From positions 1-46,278 of IMG/VR virus record IMGVR_UViG_3300001918_000028: DNA of 46,278 nt; one strand, written 5' to 3'. This document shows, piece after piece, positions 16,568 to 25,505 of the stretch. The position numbers and the translations under genes were made by a program. The stretch is from a virus. The notes under the pieces are model-generated. The model made no database searches and had not been told where the DNA came from. It saw only the letters and a program-made list of their open reading frames with translations. Numbering within the stretch: the stretch's first letter is position 1; every line of letters begins with the position of its first letter.

Positions 16568-17202
16568 GCTGGCCGCCGCAGCCGCCAGGCGAGCACGCCG
16601 ATGACTGCCGCCACGATGACGGCGATGGCGACAGCGGGCGCCAGCGTGCCCAGCGCCTGGATGGCGGGGGCCGCCTGGGCCACGGCGGTGGCGATGCCCG
16701 CCGCACCCACCAGCACCGCGCCACGCCCGGTGCCGGTGACAGCCGCCACCTCGCGGAGGGTCACCGGCGCGGCGGGCGGCACGCCGGCGAGCGTGAGGGC
16801 CCGGTCGATCACCGCGGCCGGATAGGCGAGCCCGGCGCATTCATGGTGGATGATGGCCTCGACCAGCGGGCGCAGGTGATCGTGCCGATGCAGGTCGATC
16901 GTCTCGTCCGGCCCGACGCCGATCCGCCGCGCCACCACCGCGATGTAGGCTGCGGTGTCGTTCTCCACCTTGGGCGCCCAGCGCTCGATGATCGCCCGCG
17001 GCGTCCGCAGCTTGTGCCGGTCCTGGTAGGTGACCAGCAGGACCGCCAGCGCGCGGATGCCGAATTCATGGCTGATGAAGCGGCAGAAGCGTCCGTCAGT
17101 GGGTGGCTCGGCGAGGCCCTGCCATTTGTTTGCCGGGACGTGCTCGATGTTCCCGGGGTTCCGGTTGCGATAGCCCCGCGTGGCCTTCGGATCGAGGCTC
17201 AT
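16564..17202 (-). CDS. Endolysin-like muralytic protein with C-terminal membrane segments
   Basis: A 212-aa protein. Its N terminus has the motif RGYRNRNPGNIEH, typical of phage peptidoglycan-degrading/virion muralytic proteins (RNxNPGN family), and a helical catalytic-type region to about residue 145. The C terminus (~160-208) is strongly hydrophobic and ends in WRLRRPA, so the protein may be anchored or exported by these segments. The family is thought to cleave murein glycan; catalytic residues cannot be fixed from sequence alone. Its stop overlaps the start of the head-tail joining gene by 4 nt. It lies close to the holin candidate, inside the structural operon. Confidence 0.7.
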   Translation of the reverse strand: MSLDPKATRGYRNRNPGNIEHVPANKWQGLAEPPTDGRFCRFISHEFGIRALAVLLVTYQDRHKLRTPRAIIERWAPKVENDTAAYIAVVARRIGVGPDETIDLHRHDHLRPLVEAIIHHECAGLAYPAAVIDRALTLAGVPPAAPVTLREVAAVTGTGRGAVLVGAAGIATAVAQAAPAIQALGTLAPAVAIAVIVAAVIGVLAWRLRRPA

Positions 17203-17546
17203 GCGCCGGACGCCGGAACACGCAGCAGCACGGCGCGGACCGTGGCGTCGCCCGCCAGCGCCGCCACCGTGGCCATCCCAACCTGGAAATTGCCGGTGGC
17301 GGTGGTGGTGAGGCGGCGGTTGGTGTTGTCCCAGAACAGCCGCGCCCCGGCGGTGATCGCCAGCGCCGGCTCCTTGGTGATGTCAAAGACGCCCTTGGTC
17401 TGGCACTCGATGACGGCGTTCTGCACGCCGTCGACGGCGGCCACGCCGAAGAGCGCGCCGACCAGGACGCCCTGGCCGGAGGTGACGCCGCCCGCATAGG
17501 GGACGGCGAGCGCCAGGCTGTCGCCAGGCTGCACGTAGTTGCGCAT
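17199..17546 (-). CDS. DUF2190 capsid-associated protein
   Basis: A 115-aa protein starting MRNYVQPGDSLALAVPYAGG, with the family pattern SGQGVLVGALFGVA, KGVFDITK and GARLFWDNTNRRLT. DUF2190 proteins are small beta-rich proteins directly after the major capsid gene and are presumed capsid decoration or cement proteins. Start 17546 has AAGAGG upstream. Its stop overlaps the endolysin-like start (ATGA). A strong hairpin lies between it and the capsid gene. Confidence 0.8.
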   Translation of the reverse strand: MRNYVQPGDSLALAVPYAGGVTSGQGVLVGALFGVAAVDGVQNAVIECQTKGVFDITKEPALAITAGARLFWDNTNRRLTTTATGNFQVGMATVAALAGDATVRAVLLRVPASGA

Positions 17547-17565
17547 GGGGAAGAGGTCTCCACAA

Positions 17566-17599
17566 ACGCAGAAGGCGTCCCGAAGGACGCCCTCTGCGT
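17566..17599 (-). terminator. UUCG-tetraloop hairpin after the capsid gene (attenuator/terminator)
   Basis: On the minus strand the arms CGCAGAGGGCGTCC (17598-17585) and GGACGCCTTCTGCG (17580-17567) pair over 14 bp with one G-U, extended by an outer A-U. They close the extra-stable loop C(UUCG)G. Only three U follow, so complete termination is doubtful. A role in partial termination or in stabilising the capsid mRNA 3' end is more likely. Confidence 0.7.
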
Positions 17600-17636
17600 G
17601 GATTGATGATGGATGGACTGATGCGGGCGGTGGGGA

Positions 17637-19736
17637 TCAGGTGCCCGGGTTGAACCAGGCGCCGCGCCAGTCGATGGCGCCCACGCCGAAGTCGAAGATC
17701 ACCGAGACCTCGACGCCATCGACGCCCTGGACATTGCCGGTGGTGACCTGCGGCCCCTCGGCCCCATTCAGATAGCCGTAGACGTAGACCGGCGCGGCCA
17801 TCGGATCCGAGAACAGGTACCAACGGTTGGCCGGGATCAGCGGCTCGACCAGCGGCTGCACGAAGCCGGCGTAGACGTTGGCGTTGCTGGTCTGCGTCGC
17901 CTGCACCGAGACCGTGAGCTGCCGGGCGGCGAGTTCCTGGTTCGGCCCGACCAGCAGGCGCATCTGCGCGCCGACCGCGATCGGCAGACCGTCGAGGGTC
18001 TTCTGGCGCATGACCGCGGCCCGGCCGAGCGCCAGGTTCGGCAGGTCGAGCGCGGTGCCCGCGCCCGCCTTGTTGGCCCGCGCCGCCGCCGTCCCGAAGA
18101 CCGCGGCCGCGCCGGTGGTGAGCGTCGGGCCGTCGCCGCCGGCGCTGTTCACCAGCGCATAGGCCGTGGCGTTCTCGAAATCCGCGACGCGCCGGCCGAT
18201 CATGCTGGCGAAGTCGGTGAAGGCGCCGAGGTCGTCGTTGACCAGCATCTGCCGCGTGACGCGGATGCGCCGGGCGAAGGTCTGCAGGAAGACCAGCTCC
18301 TGGCTCTCCGACATGGTGCCAGCCTGCACCTCGCCATTCTCCGACAGCGGCAGCAGCGTCGGGAAGTCGCCGACGCGGAGGTGCCGGTGCGGCTTGAAGT
18401 CCCGGAAGTCGCGCCGCAGGAACAGCGTGCGGTAGGTCGGTGCGGCCGGCGCATAGGCGGCCAGCAGCATCTTGTTGGCCGCGGCCGAGAGCAGCGCCGG
18501 AAAGTCGCTGGTGGTGTGGAAGGCGCGCTCGGCCAGGATGGTCGGGTTGCGCGGCACATTGCGCTCGCCGCGGGCGCGGAGCAGTTCGCCGATCATGTCC
18601 GAGGGGCGCCAGCCGAGGAACTCGGTGTGGCGACCGGTGGCCGGGGCCTGGTAGCCGGGCATGGTGCGAGCGGCGAGTGCCTCGGCCATGGCGTCGAGGA
18701 GCTGCGACGGGTCCTCGTTGGAGGGGCCGGTGTCGGGGCGCGCCGGCAGGGACGGGCGCGCGGCGCTGCTGGTGAAGGCCTCCCAGAGCCGACCGCGCAG
18801 CACCTCCGGGGAGACGCGGTCCCGGATGGCAGCCTCACGCATGGTATCGAGCATGTCGGGGGTGACGAGGCCGCGGGCTGCGGCCAGCACCGGCTCATAG
18901 CCGGCAATGCGCTCGACGGCGGCGCGCTCCGCCTCGGCGCGGATGGCGTCCAGATCGGGCGCCGGCGGCGCCGCACGGGTCGGCTCAGGCGGGGTGGCGG
19001 TCGTCGTGGTCACGGGGACCTCCTGGTGCGGGATGGTGGGCGGCGCGGGCGGCGCCGGCGCGGGATCCGGCGAAGCCGGCGTCGTCTCGGGCATGGGTGG
19101 TTCCTCGGGGATGGTCAGGGCGGGTTCGATGGCGGTGGCGGGGGCGCCCTGGTCCCCCTCGCCACGGACGACTGCGGCCGCGTCCACCGGGACGGGCACG
19201 ATCGAGATCTCGTAGGGCTCCCAATCCACCGCGCGGTGGATGGTCTGGCCGGTGGCGGCGTCGGGCCGGGGCTCGTAGCGATGCACGCGGTATCCGACGC
19301 TCACCGACTGCAATGTGCCGTCGGCGACGCGCTGCCAGACCGGCTCGACGTCATCGGCGCCGCTGAATTGCAGGGTGGCGTAGCCACGACCGGCCTCGAG
19401 GCGGGCGGCGGTGACGCGGCCCAGCACGTCACGCGTCCCGGCACGGCGATGCGTGTCCAGCACAGGCGCGCGACCGGAGCGGAGCGAGTCCATGCGCACC
19501 GCCTCTGGCCGCATGTCGAGCTCTTCGAGGATCGGCCCATAGGGCGGCACGAAATTGCGGGCCCGCGCGCCGGTGCTCCATACCACCTCCACCGTCCGCG
19601 CGGCGCGATCGACGGTGACGGGCGCCGCCAGGGCGCGGCAGGCTACGATCGATTGCCCAGCGGTGGGCAGTCGATCGGGCGCAGGGTCCTGCTCCGGCGC
19701 GGGGAGGTCCCCGCACGGCTCGATCGGCTCGGTCAT
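17637..19736 (-). CDS. Prohead protease / major capsid protein fusion
   Basis: A 699-aa protein. The N-terminal ~190 residues are a phage prohead protease (HK97/U35 type), with candidate catalytic His96 in VLDTHRR and Ser in QSVSVGY (144-146). A Pro/Ala/Thr-rich linker (~195-265) and a helical delta/scaffold-like stretch (~265-330) follow. The last ~320 residues are a major capsid protein of Mu-like/HK97 fold, with FLQTFARRIRVTRQMLVNDDL and KTLDGLPIAVGAQMRLLVG. Such fusions are a recognised type in proteobacterial prophages. The protease presumably releases itself and the linker during maturation. It lies downstream of the portal, as expected. Confidence 0.88.
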   Translation of the reverse strand: MTEPIEPCGDLPAPEQDPAPDRLPTAGQSIVACRALAAPVTVDRAARTVEVVWSTGARARNFVPPYGPILEELDMRPEAVRMDSLRSGRAPVLDTHRRAGTRDVLGRVTAARLEAGRGYATLQFSGADDVEPVWQRVADGTLQSVSVGYRVHRYEPRPDAATGQTIHRAVDWEPYEISIVPVPVDAAAVVRGEGDQGAPATAIEPALTIPEEPPMPETTPASPDPAPAPPAPPTIPHQEVPVTTTTATPPEPTRAAPPAPDLDAIRAEAERAAVERIAGYEPVLAAARGLVTPDMLDTMREAAIRDRVSPEVLRGRLWEAFTSSAARPSLPARPDTGPSNEDPSQLLDAMAEALAARTMPGYQAPATGRHTEFLGWRPSDMIGELLRARGERNVPRNPTILAERAFHTTSDFPALLSAAANKMLLAAYAPAAPTYRTLFLRRDFRDFKPHRHLRVGDFPTLLPLSENGEVQAGTMSESQELVFLQTFARRIRVTRQMLVNDDLGAFTDFASMIGRRVADFENATAYALVNSAGGDGPTLTTGAAAVFGTAAARANKAGAGTALDLPNLALGRAAVMRQKTLDGLPIAVGAQMRLLVGPNQELAARQLTVSVQATQTSNANVYAGFVQPLVEPLIPANRWYLFSDPMAAPVYVYGYLNGAEGPQVTTGNVQGVDGVEVSVIFDFGVGAIDWRGAWFNPGT

Positions 19737-19760
19737 GAGATGTGCTCCTGGGCGGCGCCG

Positions 19761-21254
19761 TTACGGCGCGGCGAAGCCCTGCGCGTTGATGTAGACCTGC
19801 GCGCCGGTGGTGATGCAGGCGACGTTCATCGCCGTGGCGGCGGTGCCGCGTAGCGGCGTCGGGAAGGTGATCTCGACCGGGGCCGCCATCGCCGCCGGCA
19901 GCAGCTGGCGCCAGATCACCGTGGCGCCGTCCTTGATCACTACCTCCGTTGCCACTGTCGCGTGTGCATTGCGGATATCGATCGAGGTCACGTAGTTCCG
20001 GATGCCGGCCGCCGCCGCGGCACGGAGCACCACGTCGGTGGTGTTGATGATCCCACCCGCGGCAGCGGCGTACTGCCAGTCGGCTTCGGGGATCGCGTAG
20101 GGCTTGGTCACCAGCGCGCCGATCAGCGTCGCCAGCAGATCCACGCCGCGTGCCGTGCTGACGGCGACCGGGTTGGCCGAGTAGCCGGTGGCGGCCAGCA
20201 CCGGCAGCGCACCGCTGGTGTTGCGGGCCTGGCCGCCCACCGGCGTGACGGACGGCGCGATGGTGCTTAGGACGTTCACGCCCAGCCCCTGGCCCGCAAC
20301 CGACTGGCCGCGGCCGGCCGTGATTTCCGTCGTCAGCTCGGCATAGTCCGCGATGGTGACGAACTGGACCTTGATGTCCGTGTTCGAGGCCGGCGCGAGG
20401 TTGCGCGAGACCGAGGCCCAGCCGGTGTTCAGATACGCGCCGGTGAAGGTCGAGCCGACCAGGTCGAAGCTGTTCGCGTCGATCACGGTGATCGTGAAGC
20501 TGCCATTCGCCCCCGGCACGCCGGAGACGTCCGCCACCGTCACCACGTCGTTGGTGGCAAAGCCATGCGCCGCGCGGGTGATGCGCACCGCGCCACCGCC
20601 GTTGTTCGCCACCGCCGAGACGCCGCTGATGAACTGCCGATTCCGCACGCGGATCCGAAAGCGATACAGCGCATTCGGCTCCGGGATCTGCTGGTGCCGA
20701 ACATAGGAGTTCGAGCGCGCCGCCGTCGTGTCGAGCAGCCGGCCGTGGAAGTAGCACTCGTCGTTGGTCGGCTCGAGTTCCAGCACCGACCAGCCGGCCG
20801 GGGCCGTGGTCGGAATGGTGCTGCCGGATGTGCTGCCGAGGCGCGGGGCGCCCTCGCTCTGGACTTCGTAGTTCGCGAGCGTGGCGCTGGCCCCGTCCAG
20901 CCGCCAGGCCGCCGCACTGCGCCCGTCCGGCTGGGCGGTGGTGGGATCGATGCTGACGAGCTCGAGCCACACCGACTGGCCGACGATGCGCTGGCTCATG
21001 TTCACCGCCACCATGACCCGAAGCGGGATGGTGAAGGTGGTGCGGCTGGTGAGCGTCAGCTCGTCGTCCAGCGTGGTGCCGGTGGAGATGGTGATCGCGC
21101 CATCGGCCACTGTGTGCGCGATGCCGCCGCCGGTGGCCGCGATCTCCCAGCGGGCCGGATTGATCTCGGTGCCGTTGAAGCTGTCACGGAACTTCTTCTG
21201 CATGCTTTTGATCTTGAGCATGTCGTCGGTCCAGTCGTAGGCGCCTGCGATCAT
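19761..21254 (-). CDS. Large structural protein with lectin-like N-terminal domain
   Basis: A 497-aa protein starting MIAGAYDWTDDMLKIKSM. The N-terminal ~230 residues (FRDSFNGTEINPARWEIAA, and SVWLELVSID further on) have the pattern of a concanavalin-A-like/LamG beta-sandwich. A short beta domain follows (GVPGANGSFTITVIDANSF near 265), then repeats rich in Ala/Val/Thr to the end. It lies between portal and capsid genes, overlaps the portal stop (ATGA), and precedes the protease-capsid gene by 24 nt. It may be a capsid decoration or head fibre protein. I cannot name the family. Confidence 0.65.
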   Translation of the reverse strand: MIAGAYDWTDDMLKIKSMQKKFRDSFNGTEINPARWEIAATGGGIAHTVADGAITISTGTTLDDELTLTSRTTFTIPLRVMVAVNMSQRIVGQSVWLELVSIDPTTAQPDGRSAAAWRLDGASATLANYEVQSEGAPRLGSTSGSTIPTTAPAGWSVLELEPTNDECYFHGRLLDTTAARSNSYVRHQQIPEPNALYRFRIRVRNRQFISGVSAVANNGGGAVRITRAAHGFATNDVVTVADVSGVPGANGSFTITVIDANSFDLVGSTFTGAYLNTGWASVSRNLAPASNTDIKVQFVTIADYAELTTEITAGRGQSVAGQGLGVNVLSTIAPSVTPVGGQARNTSGALPVLAATGYSANPVAVSTARGVDLLATLIGALVTKPYAIPEADWQYAAAAGGIINTTDVVLRAAAAAGIRNYVTSIDIRNAHATVATEVVIKDGATVIWRQLLPAAMAAPVEITFPTPLRGTAATAMNVACITTGAQVYINAQGFAAP

Positions 21255-22735
21255 TGGGATGCTCCGGGTGTCGGCTCGGCGCGCGGCGACGCGGCACCGG
21301 TGGCGGCGATTTCGATGGCGGCGAGCTGAGCGGCGTCCTGGGCCGCGCCGGATTTCGCGACGCGGCGCGGATCGCTGTCGAGCGACAGGCCGGCCTCGTC
21401 GAGCAAGGCATTGGCCTCGCGGATCATCTCCACGACCTGGCGGAAGTCGTAGCCGAAGGCACCCACCGCCTCGGGCTGCGGGACAAAGCCGGCGCGCACC
21501 TGGGCGATCAGCGCCGTGGTGTCCTTCAGCGGGTCGATCATCTCGTGCGCGGGCGGGACGTGCGACAGGCCCTCGGGAACATCCGCGCCCCACAGTCCGA
21601 GCAGCGCGCCCTGCGCGTGAAAGCGGTCCGCGATCGGCCGCACCAGCATCGGGATCAACATCCCGTACTGCACCTGCTCGCAGAGCCGGCGGAACTCGAT
21701 CTTGCCGGCGCGGAGCGAGGAGTAGTTCGCCTGGGTGAGATCGCCCGCCACCTGGTCGTAGGTCAGGCCGGAGCCGACCGCCGACGCCTCCAGCGCGCGC
21801 CGGGCGAAGGCAGCGTGGCTGCCGCCACCGGAGGGATTCACCACCTCCACGGATCCCATGCCGCGGCGATAGAGGATCATGCCGGGCTCGAAGCTCTCCA
21901 CCGTTCGGCCCTGGGCGTCGCGCAAGAGGCCGGATGCCGGGCCGGTCATGGCATCGTCGCCATCCTCGGAGACGACCGCCGCCAGGCAGGCCTCGATCTT
22001 GGCCTTCATCAGCAGCGCGGCCTCGTAGTCGCCGAGATCGCGCAGCCGGGTCAGCACCGGGGCGAGCCAGGAGACGTCGCGCAGCTGGCCAGGCCGGCGC
22101 TTGCGATAGATGTGCAGCACGTCGCGCGCCGGCACGCGCTGGCTGCTCAACCAGGTGGCGCCGCCCGGCAGCGCCCAGGACGCGCCGGGGTGCACGCGAT
22201 GCAGCCAATAGCCGACCGGCTCCCCCGCCTCGCCGAGGCCGATGCCCTGCAAGGTGGGGACACCCTCGATGACGCCCTGCCGCGCCGCGTCGAGGTGATC
22301 GCTCTCCAGCACCTGGAGGCGCAGGCCGATCGGGTTGGCCGGCGTGATGTCGGCGGGCAGCAGGCGGACGAAGCATTCGCCGCTCTCAACGACGGCCCGC
22401 ATGACCAGCGCCTGGAGGCCGTAAAGGTCCAGTCGCCCCTCGGCGTCGCAGGCGGTGCTGTCGGACCAGAGCCGCCAAGCCTCGGCGTGCGCCTTGTCCG
22501 GCCAGCGGGTGGTGATGCCGGCGCCGACGGCATTGCCGGTCCAGAGGTCGACGATGCGGGCGGCGTAGGGATCGTTGCGGACAGCATCCCGGGCACGGCG
22601 CGCCACAGTGGGGGCCGCAGCACCAACCTCGGCCGTGGCGCTGCCGCCCGACGCTGCCCAGCTCGAGGCGCGGCTGTCCTGTGCGGCGGCATAGCCGCGA
22701 AAGGCGTGCCAGGCATCACGAAGGCGCCCCATCAC
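21251..22735 (-). CDS. Phage portal protein, lambda family
   Basis: A 494-aa protein. The N-terminal VARRARDAVRNDPYAARIVDLWTGNAVGAG and the central GVIEGVPTLQGIGLG and YDQVAGDLTQANYSSLRAGK segments are characteristic of the lambda (gpB-like) portal family. It forms the dodecameric DNA entry channel and head-tail joint. A second Met (22732) may be the real start, since it overlaps the stop of the gpW-like gene. It precedes the 497-aa structural gene with a 4-nt overlap. Confidence 0.9.
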   Translation of the reverse strand: MMGRLRDAWHAFRGYAAAQDSRASSWAASGGSATAEVGAAAPTVARRARDAVRNDPYAARIVDLWTGNAVGAGITTRWPDKAHAEAWRLWSDSTACDAEGRLDLYGLQALVMRAVVESGECFVRLLPADITPANPIGLRLQVLESDHLDAARQGVIEGVPTLQGIGLGEAGEPVGYWLHRVHPGASWALPGGATWLSSQRVPARDVLHIYRKRRPGQLRDVSWLAPVLTRLRDLGDYEAALLMKAKIEACLAAVVSEDGDDAMTGPASGLLRDAQGRTVESFEPGMILYRRGMGSVEVVNPSGGGSHAAFARRALEASAVGSGLTYDQVAGDLTQANYSSLRAGKIEFRRLCEQVQYGMLIPMLVRPIADRFHAQGALLGLWGADVPEGLSHVPPAHEMIDPLKDTTALIAQVRAGFVPQPEAVGAFGYDFRQVVEMIREANALLDEAGLSLDSDPRRVAKSGAAQDAAQLAAIEIAATGAASPRAEPTPGASQ

Positions 22736-22968
22736 TTGCTTCCCTCGCGGGAGAAGCTGGCGAAGGTCACGCTGGGGCGGCGCGCGGCGCTGTTCTCTGC
22801 GGCGTGCAGGACCGACAGGGCGCGGCCAAGCTCGTCGAGGGAGCGGTACTCCACGGTTCGGCCATCGAAGGTCACGCGCGTGGTGCCGCCGGTGAAGGCC
22901 GCGGCCAGGACTGCGGCGCGCGTGCCAGCAGGCTGTGCCAGCGCCCAGGCGAGGACGGTCGGATCCAT
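22732..22968 (-). CDS. gpW-like head-tail joining protein
   Basis: A 78-aa protein starting MDPTVLAWALAQPAGTRAAV. It has a gpW-like pattern of helix, beta hairpin (TRVTFDGRTVEYRS) and helix (LDELGRALSVLHAAE), and lies between the large terminase and the portal, as in lambda. It joins the portal to the tail-attachment proteins. Start 22968 is supported by AAGGAGGA a few bases upstream. Confidence 0.82.
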   Translation of the reverse strand: MDPTVLAWALAQPAGTRAAVLAAAFTGGTTRVTFDGRTVEYRSLDELGRALSVLHAAENSAARRPSVTFASFSREGSK

Positions 22969-22981
22969 GCTCGTCCTCCTT

Positions 22982-24907
22982 TCAGCGAAGCCAGCCGCTA
23001 CGTGGCGCGAGCCAGCCCCGCGGGCGCTGGGTGTCGGATGCGGCTGGCGCAGGTGGTGGCGACTGAGGAGCGACATTCCCGGCGGTGGGAATCTCGCTCG
23101 TCCGGAGCGGAGCATCGGCGATCTGGTCCCGCAGCTGCTGCCAGAAGCGGTCGCCATATCGATCCGCACCGAGCAGCCAGAGCGCCGCACGCGCCAGCAC
23201 CGCGCAGTCCAGCGCCTCGTTCCTCTCGCGCAGCTTGGCCCATTCCTGCCGCGCGAAGCCGCGCCGATCCTTCGTCGTGCGCAGCTGCTCGGCGACCAGC
23301 TGCTTGACCCATTCGACTTCGACGCCGCGCGGCAAGTGCACCCAGCCGGGCGGCCATTCCTCAGCGTCGCCGCGGCCGAGCCAAAGGCGGCGATAGAGAT
23401 CGGCCTTCCAGGTCGAGACCGACACGGTCCACAGCTTCAGCCCGCGGCGGAGCTTCTGGCCATTGACCAGCGCATCCACCGGCGTCGGGCCCTGGACGGG
23501 CTGCACCCGGTTCCAGCCATCGATCCCCTTGGTCGGCGCGATCCGTGGATCCCGCAGGCGCCGCAGGTGGCCATAGACGGCGGCGGTGTCGCGGCCGCCG
23601 GTGTCGACGCAGAGCCGGGCAATGCGCATCGCGCCACCGCCGTGGCGGGGCCAGTCGCGCGCCAGTACCCGGGCGAGGTCGTCCCAGGGCTCGCGGTCGC
23701 GCGGGCTGCCCGGGATCACCACGTGATCGACGAGCCAGGAGGAGAAGCCCTCCGCCCAGCCCCAGACGTCGCATTCGAGGCGGTCGTCCTGGACGTCCAC
23801 GCCGGCGGTGAGCACCAGCGCACCCGCGGGCACGACCCCCATGGCGAAATCCTCGCGGCGCTCGACCAGGCGCTCCCAATCCGGCGCCTCGCCCTGCTCC
23901 TGCCAGGTCTCGCCCAGGACAGTGTTCTTGAAGGTCTTGATGTCCTCGGGCTTGCCTTGGGCTGCCTCCCAATCGCGGGCGATCTGCTCCCAGGACAGCC
24001 AGCCTACGGGCGAGTAGAGCGCCGAGATATGGAAGCCAATGGTGTGCGGATCCTGCCCCTCGGCCGTCGCGCGCCACTCGCCGCCGCCGAGCATGGCGGT
24101 CTTGTCGTGCTCCTGCATCGGGTGGTCGCAGGCGGTGCAATGATACCGCGCCGTCTCCGGCGCACCCTTCTCCCAAATCAGCCGTTCAAAGCGCAGCCAC
24201 TGCATCTCGCCGCACGCTGTGCACGGTACGAAGAAGCGCCGCTGGTCGGAGGCGAGATACTCCCGCTCAATCCGGCTGCGGCCCGCGATGGTCGGCGTGC
24301 TGACCAGGAACGCCTTGCGCCGCCAGCCGAAGGTGCGGGCGCGCGCCTCGGCCAGGGCGATCGGATCACCCTCGCCAGCGACATCGCCGGGATAGGCATC
24401 CACCTCGTCGAGGAACAGGAACCGCGCCGTCATCGAGCGCAGCCCGACCGCGCTGTTGGCGCCGGTCAGCACCAGGATGCCGCCGGGGAATTCCTTCGAC
24501 AGCATCGTGTTGCCGCTGTCGCGCGCGCGGGCTGGTGCCACGCGCTCCCGCAGCGCCGGCGTTTCCTCCAGCAGCGGGTCGATGCGCTGGCGCGAGAAGC
24601 GCTTGGCCAGTTCCACGGTCGGCTGCACCGCCAGCGCGGGCGCTGGCACATGGTGCATGATGTAGCCGAGCCAGTTGTTGCCGCTCTCCGTGGCGCCGAC
24701 CTGCGCACCCTTCATGAAGACGACGCGGCGGGCGGGATGCACCGCGGAGAGCGCGTCCATCACGTCCTTCAGGTACGGCGTGCGGCTGGTGCGCCAGGGG
24801 CCGGGTTCCGCCGAGGCGCGGCTGCCGAGCATGCGATGCCGCTCGGCCCATTCCGAGACGGTGAGTTGCGGTGGCGGCCGGAGCATCGCGCCGACGCGGC
24901 GGCGCAC
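22982..24907 (-). CDS. terL: Terminase large subunit (GpA family)
   Basis: A 641-aa protein. The N-terminal ATPase has a Walker-A-like KGAQVGATESGNNW (66-79) and Walker B FLFLDEVDAYPGD (164-175). Two CxxC pairs (CTACGEMQ and CTACDHPM, ~235-270) probably bind zinc. The C-terminal nuclease has ALVLTAGVDVQDDRLE near 365 and VDTGG near 430, matching RNase H-like metal-binding Asp residues. It cuts concatemeric DNA and pumps it into the prohead through the portal. Length and family suggest cos-type packaging, but this is not proven here. It follows TerS by 4 nt. Confidence 0.93.
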   Translation of the reverse strand: MRRRVGAMLRPPPQLTVSEWAERHRMLGSRASAEPGPWRTSRTPYLKDVMDALSAVHPARRVVFMKGAQVGATESGNNWLGYIMHHVPAPALAVQPTVELAKRFSRQRIDPLLEETPALRERVAPARARDSGNTMLSKEFPGGILVLTGANSAVGLRSMTARFLFLDEVDAYPGDVAGEGDPIALAEARARTFGWRRKAFLVSTPTIAGRSRIEREYLASDQRRFFVPCTACGEMQWLRFERLIWEKGAPETARYHCTACDHPMQEHDKTAMLGGGEWRATAEGQDPHTIGFHISALYSPVGWLSWEQIARDWEAAQGKPEDIKTFKNTVLGETWQEQGEAPDWERLVERREDFAMGVVPAGALVLTAGVDVQDDRLECDVWGWAEGFSSWLVDHVVIPGSPRDREPWDDLARVLARDWPRHGGGAMRIARLCVDTGGRDTAAVYGHLRRLRDPRIAPTKGIDGWNRVQPVQGPTPVDALVNGQKLRRGLKLWTVSVSTWKADLYRRLWLGRGDAEEWPPGWVHLPRGVEVEWVKQLVAEQLRTTKDRRGFARQEWAKLRERNEALDCAVLARAALWLLGADRYGDRFWQQLRDQIADAPLRTSEIPTAGNVAPQSPPPAPAASDTQRPRGWLAPRSGWLR

Positions 24908-24911
24908 ATGC

Positions 24912-25427
24912 TCACGGCTGCGAAGACCGGTCCCCTCCGAGGCCTGCTGGATCGAAGCGATCGGCCGCCTCCGTCAGCAGGTCGTTGATGTGGCTCTGCA
25001 GGATGGTCTGCAGCAGATGCGGATCGACGCTGATCTCGGCGGCGATCAGCCCTGAGACGCGGGCCGGCCAGTTCAGCAGCGCGTCGCGCATGGTGCTGCC
25101 GATCTCGTCGAGCGCGGCATTGGCCTCGGTGACATCGAGCAGGCGGCGCTTGGTCTCGTCGAGCGAGAGGCGCTGCGCCTCCACCTTCAGGGCGAGCTGC
25201 GCGACCTTCAGCCGGGCGAAGGGCGTGCCGTCCGCGCCGGCGCCGCTGGCCAGGGGCGAGCGGGCGGGATCAGCGGTCTCCACCAGGCGACGTCGGGTCT
25301 TGTCGATGTCCCACTGGCCATCCGGCTCGCGGGCGATGCGGCCCGCCCGCTCAGCCTTGTGGATGGCGGTGTCGCTGACGCCGAGGCGACGGGCGGCCTC
25401 GCGCGTGGAGGCGGTCATTTCCGGCAT
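24912..25427 (-). CDS. Terminase small subunit (Nu1-like DNA-binding)
   Basis: A 171-aa protein from ATG 25427; an upstream Met at 25448 is less likely. The N terminus contains a winged HTH of excisionase/Nu1 type (REAARRLGVSDTAIHKAERAG, with PDGQWDIDKTRRRLVE as the wing). A coiled region follows (~60-110), then NWPARVSGLIAAEI, found in small terminases. It recognises the packaging site and loads TerL. The HTH is strongly similar to that of the replication-region HTH protein at 33794-34195. Confidence 0.85.
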   Translation of the reverse strand: MPEMTASTREAARRLGVSDTAIHKAERAGRIAREPDGQWDIDKTRRRLVETADPARSPLASGAGADGTPFARLKVAQLALKVEAQRLSLDETKRRLLDVTEANAALDEIGSTMRDALLNWPARVSGLIAAEISVDPHLLQTILQSHINDLLTEAADRFDPAGLGGDRSSQP

Positions 25428-25505
25428 GGCGGCGACTCTGCCTCCCATCGCGGAGCCGCGATGGGGGCCCGCAAGCCGCCGCGCGTGGTGGCGATGCCGG
25501 CCTTC

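Noticed and set aside
21254-24988. A 1244-codon plus-strand open frame across portal and terminase genes
   Set aside because: It is antisense to well-supported portal, gpW-like and terminase genes. Long shadow frames are normal in very GC-rich DNA, and the translation is low-complexity Gly/Arg/Ala without any domain.
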